Source of the DNA: Micromonospora sp. KC606
GTDB taxonomy: Bacteria; Actinomycetota; Actinomycetes; Mycobacteriales; Micromonosporaceae
Direction: 5' to 3'
Length of the DNA stretch: 64,000 nucleotides
Assembly (NCBI RefSeq): GCF_004348675.1
Contig: NZ_SMKN01000010.1
Coordinates: 1 to 64,000, forward strand
Shown here: piece by piece, positions 44,428 through 53,357 of the stretch
How the letters are laid out: every line of letters starts with the position of its first letter
Numbering within the stretch: the first letter of the stretch is position 1
The notes under the pieces: model-generated
Seen by the model: only the letters and a program-made list of their open reading frames with translations
Databases searched by the model: none
Told to the model about the DNA's origin: nothing
Position numbers and translations under genes: made by a program

Positions 44428-45069
44428 GTCGTAGAAGCTAGTCGAGTGGGGATGCCAGGGACAGCGGCGCTGCCACGGGCTCCTCCGGTCGAGTCGTGCA
44501 GCCAGCTGGACCGACGTGCAACCGCTGCTGCAGGTCGCAGCTGCCGACACAGGCGAGGCTCGGACGATGGAGCGCACCCGGACGGATGTGGCAATGGACA
44601 CGAGACGAGGTCGTGTCGATCCCCAGCGGGGGGAACCACATTCATCGCTGGAATCAGCATGCTGAGCGGGCAGCGCCAACGCTGCGTGTAGTGCGCGTAG
44701 AGTGGGTGGTGAATCAGCTCGTCGACATCGTTGGCGCGCCACCGTCCACCGGGGGTGCTACCCAGGTCTCGGCAGTGTCCGCAGGACAACTTCGAGATCC
44801 GAGGGACGGGCGTTGGCAGACCATCCGATCGCCACCAGCACATCAGTGTGCTGGCAGCGGACAACGCCGCGTCCGTTACAGGCGACGACCAGCGACGCAT
44901 TGGCGTCCCGTCGGCGATCACGCCCAGGTGATCAGCCGCTGTCTTGCTGGGAAACGATCCACCAATCCCGCCCATCGCGGTACGACGAGGCCGTCTCGGC
45001 ACACCTGCGGCAGATGGGCGCCAATCTGGCTGGCCTGATCCAGCAACACCGAACCACAGGACAAAGGAC
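44428..45069. other. 642-base spacer, no gene recognised
   Basis: No frame has convincing protein character. It contains an isolated hairpin CCAGCACA-TCAG-TGTGCTGG (44835-44854). Promoters for the flanking divergent small genes should lie here but are not obvious. Confidence 0.4.
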
Positions 45070-45363
45070 ATGACTTTCGTGTTAGCCCCGACCGCGGTCT
45101 CTCCGTCACCATTGCGCGAGCCCGCCAAGACCCTCCGCGAAAGAGGAGCAGACAGTTTTCACACCGCGCTCGCGGCGGTCCTGGCCAGCGGGCTGGAGAA
45201 TGCGCTTGAGGCGGGTGACCACCCGAGAGCGATCAGCTTCATCAACCGCGGCTTCGCAGAGGGCAGTCCGCAGCTGGGCTGCGACCTCCTCTGCCGGGCA
45301 ATCGCGTTCGTCGGGACAGCCCGGACCTGGACCGTGCAGCTCGCACCCCTGCGATCACCGTAG
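45070..45363 (+). CDS. Hypothetical protein
   Basis: A 97-residue reading frame from ATG 45070, with AAAGGAC immediately upstream as a ribosome site. The middle, FHTALAAVLASGLENALEAG and PRAISFINRGFAEGSPQLG, is a plausible helical repeat-like segment (helix-turn-helix TPR flavour). No family is recognised. Codon usage is reasonable, but the gene lies in a poorly coding stretch, so confidence is limited. Confidence 0.5.
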   Translation: MTFVLAPTAVSPSPLREPAKTLRERGADSFHTALAAVLASGLENALEAGDHPRAISFINRGFAEGSPQLGCDLLCRAIAFVGTARTWTVQLAPLRSP

Positions 45364-45719
45364 CTCCCTGGATTGACGAATCACGGCTCCCAGAAGACCA
45401 GTACCGAATGCGCCAAGACTGTTACGGAGCCGACGCCGCGGTCGTGAACCAATCAGACACCGCGCCGTCGACTATCGTGGTGCAGCATCCGCTCACGCCG
45501 CCGACAAAGCGCGGCACCGGCCCCGCTTCCCGCCTCACAGGACGGCCGTAGGATCTGGGAGCGGACGATCGAGCACCGCGAGGTGCTCCCGTACCGGGAT
45601 TTCAGCCGGCTGCGCGCCGTCCACGCAGGCGACTGCGAGCGCGCCGAGGATCGCGAGGTCCGCGGGGGTGCTGCACGACGGTGTCCGCCTCGTGCGCCGC
45701 CCGCGACCTCGAGACCGAC
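45364..45719. other. Boundary spacer at the distal end of the biosynthetic cluster
   Basis: About 356 bases without a recognised gene. A plus-strand stretch near 45560-45660 reads IWERTIEHREVLPYRDFSRL, which looks protein-like but has no partner start and soon degenerates, so it may be a gene fragment. Confidence 0.35.
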
Positions 45720-45749
45720 CGCTCTGCTGGGCGGCCGCCCAGCAGAGCG
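45720..45749 (-). terminator. Perfect 30-base palindrome ending the biosynthetic operon
   Basis: CGCTCTGCTGGGCGG is followed directly by its exact reverse complement, 16 bases beyond the quinone oxidoreductase stop. The position and strength fit an operon-end terminator without U tract. Confidence 0.75.
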
Positions 45750-45765
45750 CGGTGTTCCACCCCGC

Positions 45766-46743
45766 TCAGCCGTGCGGCAGGAGCAGGAGCTTGCCGGTCG
45801 AACGCCGGCCGGCCAGATCGGCGTGGGCAGCCGCCGCGTCCGCGAGTGGATAGGCCCCTCCAACGTGCACGCGCAGCCGGCCGGTCGAGAGCAGGTTCAG
45901 CACCGCGCCGGCCCGGGTGAGCAACTCGTGCCGGGTGGCGATGTGGTGGCTCAGATTCGGCCTGGTCAGCAGCAACGAGCCGGCCGCGTTGAGCCGTTGC
46001 GGGTCGAACGGGGGCACCGGGCCGCCGGCCTGGCCGTACAGGGCCAGGGTGCCGCGCGTACGAAGCGCCGCCAGGCTGGCGTCGAAGGTCGGACCTCCGA
46101 CGCCGTCGTAGACCGCGGCCACGCCCACGCCGCCGGTGAGCGCGCGCACCTCAGCCGCCACGTCGGCCCGGTCGTAGCGGATGACCTCGTCGGCTCCGGC
46201 GGCCCGGGCGAGTTCGGCCTTCGCGTCGCTGGAGACGGTGCCGATCACCCGTGCCCCTCGCCATCGCGCCATCTGGGTGAGCAGCTGTCCCATCCCACCG
46301 GCCGCCGCGTGCACCAGCACCGTGTCTCCCGGACGCACCGGGTAGGTGTCGTGCAGCAGGTAGTGCGCGGTCATCCCCTGCAGCAGTGCGGCGGCGGCCG
46401 TCTCCAGCGGGAGATCGGGCGGGACCGGCACGGTGGCGGCGGCCGGCACCGCCACGTGCTCGGCGTATCCGCCGGGCTGGTTCACCCACGCGACCCGGTC
46501 GCCGACCGCCACGCCGGTTACGTCGGAGGCCGCGGCGACCACCGTTCCGGCCCCCTCGATGCCGGGAACGAACGGCATGGGCACCGGGTAGACGCCGGAG
46601 CGCTGATAGATGTCGATGAAGTTGACGCCGCTGGCGGCCACGGCGACCACCACCCGCCCGGGCTCGGGCACGGGCACGGCCTTCTCGGCCGGGCGCAGCA
46701 CCTCCGGGCCGCCCGGTTCGCGGACCACGATCGCCCGGCTCAC
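45766..46743 (-). CDS. Zinc-less quinone oxidoreductase (MDR superfamily)
   Basis: A 325-residue NADPH-dependent medium-chain reductase. It opens with VREPGGPEVLRPAEKAVPVP and ASGVNFIDIYQRSGVYPVPMP, the quinone-oxidoreductase signature; the cofactor loop is VHAAAGGMGQLLTQMAR (about residues 148-164), then YDGVGG. Catalytic zinc ligands are absent. GTG 46743 overlaps the upstream stop (GTGA). It is the last gene of the co-directional block and may reduce an enone or ketone intermediate. Confidence 0.92.
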   Translation of the reverse strand: MSRAIVVREPGGPEVLRPAEKAVPVPEPGRVVVAVAASGVNFIDIYQRSGVYPVPMPFVPGIEGAGTVVAAASDVTGVAVGDRVAWVNQPGGYAEHVAVPAAATVPVPPDLPLETAAAALLQGMTAHYLLHDTYPVRPGDTVLVHAAAGGMGQLLTQMARWRGARVIGTVSSDAKAELARAAGADEVIRYDRADVAAEVRALTGGVGVAAVYDGVGGPTFDASLAALRTRGTLALYGQAGGPVPPFDPQRLNAAGSLLLTRPNLSHHIATRHELLTRAGAVLNLLSTGRLRVHVGGAYPLADAAAAHADLAGRRSTGKLLLLPHG

Positions 46744-47717
46744 CTGGGCACCTCCGTCAGCCAGTCGGCGTGCCGGCCGGAGCGGCCCCGCACGAGCCGG
46801 GTGTACTCGGCCGCCAGCCGCTGGGTTACCGAGCCGGGGCGACCGGCCCCGACCTGCAGGCCGTCGACGCTGGTGATCGGCAGGATCTCCCAGGCGGTGC
46901 CCATGAAAAACAGCTCGTCGGCGAGGTAGAGCTCGCTGCGGTCCACCTCCCGTTCGATCACCGGCTCGCCGGATTCCTCGAGGAGGCGGAGCACGGTGTC
47001 GCGGGTGATGCTCTCCAGCACGCCACTGGTCAGCGACGGGGTGATCACCGTTCCGTTGCGGACCAACGCGATGCAGGCGCCCGGGCCCTCGCTCACCTTG
47101 TGCCGCTCGTTGAGCAGGATCGGCCAGTCGTGGCCGTTCTCCTGTGCCTCCATCATCGCCAGCCGACCGTTGTGGTAGTTCGAGAAGGCTTTGACGCGGG
47201 GCGGCATGGCGGCGTCACTGATGCGTTGCCAGGAGCTCACCCCTGCGCGGCAGCCGCGGCCGGTGTCGAGACGGCTGCGGAACGGCCAGCTGTCGATCAC
47301 CACCTCGCAGACCGACCCCGCCGGCACCATCTGCTCACGGATGAGCCCGGACGGGAACGCCCACGGCCGCACGTACGCGTCCTCGCGGTAGCCGTTGCCC
47401 CGCAGCAGCTCGAACACCGCGGCCCGCAGCTCGGAAAGGGTGTACGGCAGGTCTAGCCGGCAGATCCGGGCCGAGTCGGACAGCCGGCGCAGATGCTCGT
47501 CGAGCCGGAACAGCAACAGCCGCCCGTCGTCCGCCCGGTACGCCTTGATCCCCTCGAAGACCGCCGCCGTGGACGCGTGGCCAACCGCGTTGACGTGGAT
47601 CTGCGCCTGCTCCCACAGCACCAGCCTGCCGCTGCGCCAGATCCATTCCGGGCGATCGGCGGCGGGACTGGCGAGCGAGTCCAGCGCCGCGAGGGGCGCC
47701 GGTGCGGAGACGTTCAT
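46740..47717 (-). CDS. Class IV PLP aminotransferase (branched-chain aminotransferase type)
   Basis: A 325-residue fold-type IV aminotransferase. Key parts: WIWRSGRLVLWEQAQIHVN, the VFEGIKAYRADDGRLLLFRLDEHLRRL block, the PLP lysine in RVKAFSNYHNGRLA (about residue 175), VSEGPGACIALV and ELFFMGTAWEILPI. It would transaminate a 2-keto acid with glutamate or similar donor. Start overlaps the upstream stop (ATGA). Within the cluster it may install the alpha-amino group on the assembled keto acid. Confidence 0.92.
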   Translation of the reverse strand: MNVSAPAPLAALDSLASPAADRPEWIWRSGRLVLWEQAQIHVNAVGHASTAAVFEGIKAYRADDGRLLLFRLDEHLRRLSDSARICRLDLPYTLSELRAAVFELLRGNGYREDAYVRPWAFPSGLIREQMVPAGSVCEVVIDSWPFRSRLDTGRGCRAGVSSWQRISDAAMPPRVKAFSNYHNGRLAMMEAQENGHDWPILLNERHKVSEGPGACIALVRNGTVITPSLTSGVLESITRDTVLRLLEESGEPVIEREVDRSELYLADELFFMGTAWEILPITSVDGLQVGAGRPGSVTQRLAAEYTRLVRGRSGRHADWLTEVPR

Positions 47718-48388
47718 CGGTTCCCTGCTTCTGTGAGTCGGTTCAGGTAGGCATCCGGCACGACGTCGACCAGGCTGGAACGGATCTCGTCCGCGGCGGA
47801 GAGGTCGGCGTGCGCGCCCACCGCATTGCGGACCGCGACGCAGTACACCCCGGCCGCACGGGCGGCCCGCACCCCCGACTCGGAGTCCTCGAAGGCCACC
47901 GCGTCGGCCGCCGGTACGCCGGCGCGGCGCAGCGCCAGCCGGTAGAGATCGGGGGCGGGCTTGTGCCACGGGGTGTCGTCGCCGGTGACCAGCCGGTCGA
48001 AGCGGTGCCGCAGGCCGAGTCGCGCCAGATGTGAGTCCACCCAGCTCAGCGAGGAGCTGGAAACCACACCCAGGCCCAGGCCGGCGGCCCGGCCCGCGTC
48101 GAGCAGCGCCGTGACGCCGGGACGCTCCGGCTCGGCGGCGCACAGCTCGCGTTTGCGCCGCAGCCGGGCCGCCCGCGCCGCCTCACCGAGTGGGCGGCCG
48201 AGGCGCGCGGACAGGTCGGCGACGGCGACCGCCTCCCCGTCCGAGCGGCCGGCCATCGCGGCCCACACCCGGTCGGGCAGACCGTGACCGAGCAGCTGTG
48301 CGTACACCTCGTCCCAGGAACGGTGGGCGGCCCGCTCGGTGTCGCAGAGCAGCCCGTCGAAGTCGAACAGGAGCAGGCGCAGTGGCAT
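47714..48388 (-). CDS. HAD-family phosphatase
   Basis: A 224-residue haloacid-dehalogenase hydrolase with a C1 cap. Motif I is LLLFDFDGLLCDTE (nucleophile Asp at residue 9), motif II VVSSSSLSW, motif III HKPAPDLY and motif IV AFEDSESGVRAA. It probably removes phosphate from a sugar phosphate made by the transketolase or NeuB-type enzyme of the same operon. It starts three bases after the oxidase stop. Confidence 0.9.
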   Translation of the reverse strand: MPLRLLLFDFDGLLCDTERAAHRSWDEVYAQLLGHGLPDRVWAAMAGRSDGEAVAVADLSARLGRPLGEAARAARLRRKRELCAAEPERPGVTALLDAGRAAGLGLGVVSSSSLSWVDSHLARLGLRHRFDRLVTGDDTPWHKPAPDLYRLALRRAGVPAADAVAFEDSESGVRAARAAGVYCVAVRNAVGAHADLSAADEIRSSLVDVVPDAYLNRLTEAGNR

Positions 48389-48391
48389 GGA

Positions 48392-49786
48392 TCAGCCACC
48401 GTCCTCGACGGCGGCGGTCTCGTGTGGCCCGGCCTGCGCCGGCACCGTCACCGCCGCCCTCGCCTCGTTCGGTTGCACAGGGCCGAGCACCCGGTCGGTG
48501 TAGTCGCTGGCGAACAGGCCGTCCGGGTCCAGTTCGGCACGAATCCGCTGGAACAGTTCCCACTCGGGGTAGCGCGGGGCGAGCACCTCCACGGTGGCGG
48601 TATGCGCCTTGCCCCAGTGCGGCCGTCCACCGTGGTCGCGCAGCACCGGCTCTATGGCGCGCAGCAGCTCCACCTGCCCAGCCGTACGCGGCACGGTCAG
48701 GTTGACGTAGCCGGTTCGCCGCCCGTACGCGGGACTCAGCGGCGAGTCGTCGCCGGCGCCCACCCGGACCAGCACGGAGTAGGGCGAGTAGGCGCCCGTG
48801 CGGCGCAGCGTGCGGCGCAGGGCGCGCAGGGCGTCTGGTGTCGCCTCCAGCGGCAGCGCATGCTCCAGGGCGAGGAATTTGACCGGCTGCGGGAAGGTGA
48901 ACACCCGGTGGCTGGCGTCGACGTATTCGACGGCGGGCCGGGCCGGCAGCAGGCGTCGCCCCTTGAGCCACGGGACTGCGCGGGCGTCGGCGCGGCCGGC
49001 CAGCCCGATCAGCCCGCAGCGCACCTCGTCTAGCGTCGTTGCGTACCGTCGGCGGACCGCGTCACGGGTGCGCGGGGCGTCCGTGACCCGCAGCGCCCGC
49101 AGACCGGCCCGGTTCTGCCAGGGTAGCCAGGAGAACGCGACGTGGTCGGCCTCGGCGGCCCAGTCGGTGAACCCGTCCAGCACCGTGTCGAGCGGCTCGG
49201 AGCGGGTGCTTACCCGCAGGTTGAACTGTGGCACGCAGCGCAGCGTGACGGTGCTCAGCACCCCGAGCGTGCCGAGCGCGGTCCGGGCGCAGCGGAACAC
49301 CTCGGGCTCGTGGTCGGCGTCGAGGGTGCGGACCCGGCCGTCCGCGGTGACCAGCCGCAGGCGGATGACCTGCGCCGACAGCGGGGCGTGCGCCAGTCCG
49401 GAGCCGTGGTTGCCGGTGGAGATCGCGCCGGCGACGCTCTGTTCCGCCAGCGTACCGATGTTGGCCAGGGCCAGGCCGCGCCGGTCCAGCACCTCGGCGA
49501 GCTCGCGCAGTGTGGTGCCACCGCGGACCGTGACCTCGCCGGCCGCGGCGTTCACCGCGAGTACACCGCGGTAGCGGGACAGGTCGAGCAGCACGCCATC
49601 GGTGCACGCCAAGGCGTTGAAGGAGTGACCGGAGCCGGCGGCACGCACCGGGATCCCGCGCTCGCCGGCGGCGCGCACCACCGCCACCACAGCGTCCTCG
49701 GTCGTCGGGGCGAGCAGCTGGGCGGGCCGGCACCCCACCGTGCCGGACCACGTCTGCCAGCGGCGGCCCGGCTGCGGCGCGGTCAT
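48392..49786 (-). CDS. FAD-dependent sugar-1,4-lactone oxidase family protein
   Basis: A 464-residue oxidoreductase of the L-gulono/D-arabinono-1,4-lactone oxidase family. The FAD (PCMH) domain has VRAAGSGHSFNALACTDG with the histidine position used for covalent flavin attachment (about residue 53), VRGGTTLRELAEVLDRRGLALANIG and AGAISTGNHGSG; the C-terminal domain ends HWGKAHTATVEVLAPRYPEW. Members oxidise sugar lactones or polyols with oxygen or cytochrome c. Start overlaps the upstream stop (ATGA). In this operon it may oxidise a hydroxyl or lactone intermediate. Confidence 0.92.
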   Translation of the reverse strand: MTAPQPGRRWQTWSGTVGCRPAQLLAPTTEDAVVAVVRAAGERGIPVRAAGSGHSFNALACTDGVLLDLSRYRGVLAVNAAAGEVTVRGGTTLRELAEVLDRRGLALANIGTLAEQSVAGAISTGNHGSGLAHAPLSAQVIRLRLVTADGRVRTLDADHEPEVFRCARTALGTLGVLSTVTLRCVPQFNLRVSTRSEPLDTVLDGFTDWAAEADHVAFSWLPWQNRAGLRALRVTDAPRTRDAVRRRYATTLDEVRCGLIGLAGRADARAVPWLKGRRLLPARPAVEYVDASHRVFTFPQPVKFLALEHALPLEATPDALRALRRTLRRTGAYSPYSVLVRVGAGDDSPLSPAYGRRTGYVNLTVPRTAGQVELLRAIEPVLRDHGGRPHWGKAHTATVEVLAPRYPEWELFQRIRAELDPDGLFASDYTDRVLGPVQPNEARAAVTVPAQAGPHETAAVEDGG

Positions 49787-50673
49787 CGCCGGTCTCCCTG
49801 CACCAGCGACAGGTGAAACCGGTCGACCGCGTCCTGCCAGGTGGGCATGGACCAGCCAAGTCCGGACAGCCGGTCGGTGTTCAGCGTCGAGTCGATGGGC
49901 CGACCGCCCAGGAAGCCCCATTCGCGCAGCGGGACCCGCTGTGGGGCGGGCGCGTCCGGAATTCGGCCGGTCAGATACTCGCCTACCTGGTACCAGCTCG
50001 CGGTGCCCCGGTTCGCCACGTGGATCGTGCCGGTCACGGTGGCGTAGGTGAGCAGGAAGGCCAGCGCCCGGGCCAGGTCCACCGTGTACGTCGGCGCGCT
50101 GAACTGGTCGTCGATCAGCCGGGCCGGGGTGCCGCGACGGGCGTGGCCGAGGATGGCCAGCACCGTGTCGAGGCGTTCGTCCGTGCCGCCGAACAGCCAC
50201 GACGTCCGGACGGTTAGGTGGTCGTCGAGCAGGGCGACCATCCGCTCCCCCGCCACCTTGGTGAGCCCGTACACGCTCTGCGGATTCGGGATGTCATCCT
50301 CGCGGTAGCCCCCGGCCGGGGTGCGTACGCCGTCGAACACGTAGTCGCTGGAGATGTAGACCAGTCGGCTGCCGTGCCGGGCGCAGGCGTCGACGACGTT
50401 GCGTACGCCGGCGATGTTGACCCGCAACGCCAGTTTCGGATCCAGTTCACAGTCGTCGACGATGGCGTGCGCCGCAGCGTGGACGACCACGTCGGGCGCG
50501 AACGCCGCAACGGAGGCCTGCACCGCGGTGCCGTCCGCGATGTCGAAGTCGCGGACCGAGACACCGCGGATGTCCCAGTCCGCGGTGTCCGGGTTGTCGG
50601 CGAGGGCCGTGGTGAGTGCGGTGCCGAGCATGCCGTCGGCGCCGGTCAGGTAGAGGCGCACCGCTCGGCTCAC
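49783..50673 (-). CDS. RmlD-like sugar-nucleotide reductase (extended SDR)
   Basis: A 296-residue extended SDR similar to dTDP-4-dehydrorhamnose reductases. Cofactor motif YLTGADGMLGTAL, then DVVVHAAAHAIVDDCE, VYISSDYVFDGVRTP and the YxxxK pair in VYGLTKVAGERM; substrate part includes SWLFGG and DDQFSAPTYTVDLA. GTG 50673 overlaps the upstream stop (GTGA). No other dTDP-sugar genes are present, so it may reduce a free or phosphorylated keto intermediate rather than a nucleotide sugar. Confidence 0.92.
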   Translation of the reverse strand: MSRAVRLYLTGADGMLGTALTTALADNPDTADWDIRGVSVRDFDIADGTAVQASVAAFAPDVVVHAAAHAIVDDCELDPKLALRVNIAGVRNVVDACARHGSRLVYISSDYVFDGVRTPAGGYREDDIPNPQSVYGLTKVAGERMVALLDDHLTVRTSWLFGGTDERLDTVLAILGHARRGTPARLIDDQFSAPTYTVDLARALAFLLTYATVTGTIHVANRGTASWYQVGEYLTGRIPDAPAPQRVPLREWGFLGGRPIDSTLNTDRLSGLGWSMPTWQDAVDRFHLSLVQGDRR

Positions 50674-51344
50674 AGGTGGCCGAACTCGGTAAGCAGGTCG
50701 GTGACGGTGGCACCGGACTGGATCTTCTCGCGGATGATCCGTTCCTTGCCGATCTGGTGGTGGGTGCCCTCCAGCACCTCCTCGGCCAACTGCTGCGGCA
50801 CCACGGCCAGCCCGTTCTCGTCCGCGACCACGATGTCGCCCGGGTTGATCACCTGGCCGCCGACCACGACGGGAACGTTGACCTGCACCGGCTCCGTCCG
50901 GTTGTGCACGGCGGTCGGCGAGGGCCGCGGGATGGCACCGCGGTACCAGACCGGGAAGTTCAGGTCACGGATCTCGTCGACGTCGCGGATGAAGCCGTCG
51001 ACGATGCCGGCCGCGACCCCGGCCTTCAACGACAGCGTCGACATCAGGCCGCCCCACATCGCGGTCAGCGGCGAGCCGTGGGCGGCGACGACGATGATGT
51101 CCCCGGGCTGGGCGGTGGCCAGTACCGGCATGGTGTCGACGAGGTCGTCGATGGACAGGTTCACGGTCAGCGCCGGCCCGGCCACCTTGTGCTCGGGTCG
51201 TACCGTCTGGAAGCCGCCGATCGCGCCGACCCGGCGGCGGGCGTCGGTTACCAGGCAGCTGGGGCTGTACTCGGTGAGCACCTCACGGAACCGGTCGACG
51301 ATTTCCTGGGGCGGGCGGTGCAGCTCGTTGTGGATGGTCTCCAT
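50670..51344 (-). CDS. RraA-like protein (HMG/OMG aldolase family)
   Basis: A 224-residue RraA/4-hydroxy-4-methyl-2-oxoglutarate aldolase-fold protein. The active-site stretch is MWGGLMSTLSLKAGVAAGIV, DGFIRDVDEI (substrate Arg and metal Asp) and FPVWYRGAIPRPSP. The start has GAGGAGAGACG upstream. Members with these residues are Mg-dependent retro-aldolases or decarboxylases on 2-oxo acids. In this operon it could cleave or decarboxylate the keto acid chain. Confidence 0.9.
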   Translation of the reverse strand: METIHNELHRPPQEIVDRFREVLTEYSPSCLVTDARRRVGAIGGFQTVRPEHKVAGPALTVNLSIDDLVDTMPVLATAQPGDIIVVAAHGSPLTAMWGGLMSTLSLKAGVAAGIVDGFIRDVDEIRDLNFPVWYRGAIPRPSPTAVHNRTEPVQVNVPVVVGGQVINPGDIVVADENGLAVVPQQLAEEVLEGTHHQIGKERIIREKIQSGATVTDLLTEFGHL

Positions 51345-51376
51345 CGTCTCTCCTCGGGTGTGTCGGGACGGGAACG

Positions 51377-53323
51377 TCAGTGCCGCAGGGTCACGTCGAA
51401 CCGGCCGGGCTCGAACTTGCCACCGACCTCGGCTCGTACGATGTCGGCGAGCCGGTCGGCGTTCAGTCCGTGCGCGTGCAGCGCCTCGGCGGGTGTGCCG
51501 CAGCGCGGCACCTCGGTGATGCCGATTCCACGAAACGCGGGCGGATCGGGCAGCTGCAGCTCGGCGAGCGCGCGGGCCAGCACGTCGGCCTGCCCGCCGC
51601 GGATGAAATGGTTCTCCACGACGATCAGGTGGTCGGCGCTCTCTACCAGGTCGCTGAGCCAGCGATGATCGACCCGGTTCAGCCACGGCAGGGCGACGAC
51701 CGTCAGGTCGATGCCGTCGGCGGCCAGCAACTCGGCTGCGCGCGTCAGCTCGGCCAGCACGATCGGTCCGGCACCGACCGCGACCACCGGCCCGCCGAGG
51801 CGCACGATGCGCCCACGCCCCACCTCGAGCGGCTCGGCGGGCAGCCCGGCCACCGCATCCGGGACGGGCGTGCTGACCAGCCGCAGGTAGACGCTGTACG
51901 GCGTGCCGACGCAGAAGTCGACCGCGGCGTGCACCTCGGCCGCGTTGGCCGGCTCCAACACCACCAGGTCGGGTATCGCGCCGACCGCGCTCACGTCACG
52001 CACGGCCTGGTGGGAATGGCCGGGCGCGGCTGGAAGCAGCCCGGCGAGCGACCCGACGTAGACCACCTTGCGGCCCTCGGTGGCGTTGTTGAAGATCTGT
52101 TCGTTCGGCCGGGCGTGCAGGAAGCAGGAGAACGAGTGCACGAACGGCAGCAAGCCCCGGTAGGCCAGCCCGCTGGCCATGGACACCATGTCCTGCTCGG
52201 CGATCCCGCACTCGACGAACCTGTCGGGGTATGCCTGGGAGAACGGGATGAGGCCGGTGTCCAGGACCAGGTCGGCGTCCAGGGCGACGATCCGGCGGTC
52301 TCGGCCGGCCTGGGCCACCAGCGCTTCGCCGTACACCTCCGGCAGGCGCGGCCCGCCGCTCGGGGCCGGGGCGGCGGCGGGCGCGGCTGCGGCCAAGCGC
52401 AGCGCGGCCAGGCCCGCCGAGCCAACGATGTCCTCCGCCGTGGCGACCAGTTCGGCGTACGCGCTGTCCCGTTCGCTCGGGGACGGAGCACCGCTGTGGA
52501 ACAGGTACCGCCACTCCCCCTGCCCCATCGACGTCGCCGCGAAGGTGGCGCAGCCGGCGCCCTTCACGGTGTCGGCGATGATCACCGCGGGCAGGTTCGG
52601 GTACGACTCGGCCCGTTCCCGGCACGCGTCCCGGAACGCGGCGACGTCGTTGCCGTCGCAGCGCAGCACCGCCCAGCCGAAGGCGGCGAACTTCGCCTCC
52701 AGGTCGCCGAGATCGCTGACGTCGGCGACCCAGGTGTCGGACTGGAGCTTGTTGTGGTCCACCACCACGGTCAGCTCGCCCATGCCGCGGTGCGCGGCAC
52801 CAGCCAGCGATTCCCAGTTCTGGCCCTCCTGCAACTCGCCGTCGCCGGTCATCACGAAGACCCGCCGGCGGGTGCCCAGCAGCCGGTCGGCCAGGATCAC
52901 GCCCTTGGCCTTGGCGATGCCCATCCCGAGCGAACCGGTGTTGAACGGCATGTGCGGGGTGTGAACGTCGGGATGGCCGGGCAGCCCGTCGATGCGGCGC
53001 AGCGCGTGCACCAGGTCCTCGTCCAAGAGCCCCAAGCCGATCAACGCGGCGTACAGGCCGGGGGCGTCGTGACCCTTGGACGAAAAGTACAGGTCACCGG
53101 TGTCTGTGAAGGGCCGGCGCAGCTCGTGCAGGAGAAGCCAGCTCACCACGTCGGCGGCGCTCATGCTGGACCCGAGGTGTCCCGAGCCGGCCCGGGCCAC
53201 CATGTACAGGATGTTGATCCGGGTCAGCGCCGAGAAGGCGCGGGTGCGGGTGACCGGATCGTCGATGTCGTCGAGCACCCGGCGGATCTCCTCCACCGGT
53301 ACCCAGCGCAGCGGCGTAGTCAT
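51377..53323 (-). CDS. Full-length transketolase-type enzyme
   Basis: A 648-residue thiamine-diphosphate enzyme containing both halves in one chain. N half: AGSGHLGSSMSAADVV, the TPP motif GDGELQEGQNWES (about residue 158) and VVVDHNKLQSD. C half: GIAEQDMVSMASGLA with the catalytic glutamate, RPNEQIFN and PGHSHQAVRDVSA. The sequences resemble the split transketolases of natural-product clusters, here fused by an alanine/proline linker near residue 310. GGAGGAG precedes the start. It would transfer a two-carbon ketol unit to build or trim the sugar skeleton. Confidence 0.93.
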   Translation of the reverse strand: MTTPLRWVPVEEIRRVLDDIDDPVTRTRAFSALTRINILYMVARAGSGHLGSSMSAADVVSWLLLHELRRPFTDTGDLYFSSKGHDAPGLYAALIGLGLLDEDLVHALRRIDGLPGHPDVHTPHMPFNTGSLGMGIAKAKGVILADRLLGTRRRVFVMTGDGELQEGQNWESLAGAAHRGMGELTVVVDHNKLQSDTWVADVSDLGDLEAKFAAFGWAVLRCDGNDVAAFRDACRERAESYPNLPAVIIADTVKGAGCATFAATSMGQGEWRYLFHSGAPSPSERDSAYAELVATAEDIVGSAGLAALRLAAAAPAAAPAPSGGPRLPEVYGEALVAQAGRDRRIVALDADLVLDTGLIPFSQAYPDRFVECGIAEQDMVSMASGLAYRGLLPFVHSFSCFLHARPNEQIFNNATEGRKVVYVGSLAGLLPAAPGHSHQAVRDVSAVGAIPDLVVLEPANAAEVHAAVDFCVGTPYSVYLRLVSTPVPDAVAGLPAEPLEVGRGRIVRLGGPVVAVGAGPIVLAELTRAAELLAADGIDLTVVALPWLNRVDHRWLSDLVESADHLIVVENHFIRGGQADVLARALAELQLPDPPAFRGIGITEVPRCGTPAEALHAHGLNADRLADIVRAEVGGKFEPGRFDVTLRH

Positions 53324-53357
53324 GTCTCCTCCGATGGTCAGTGCGCCGTCAGCGGTG

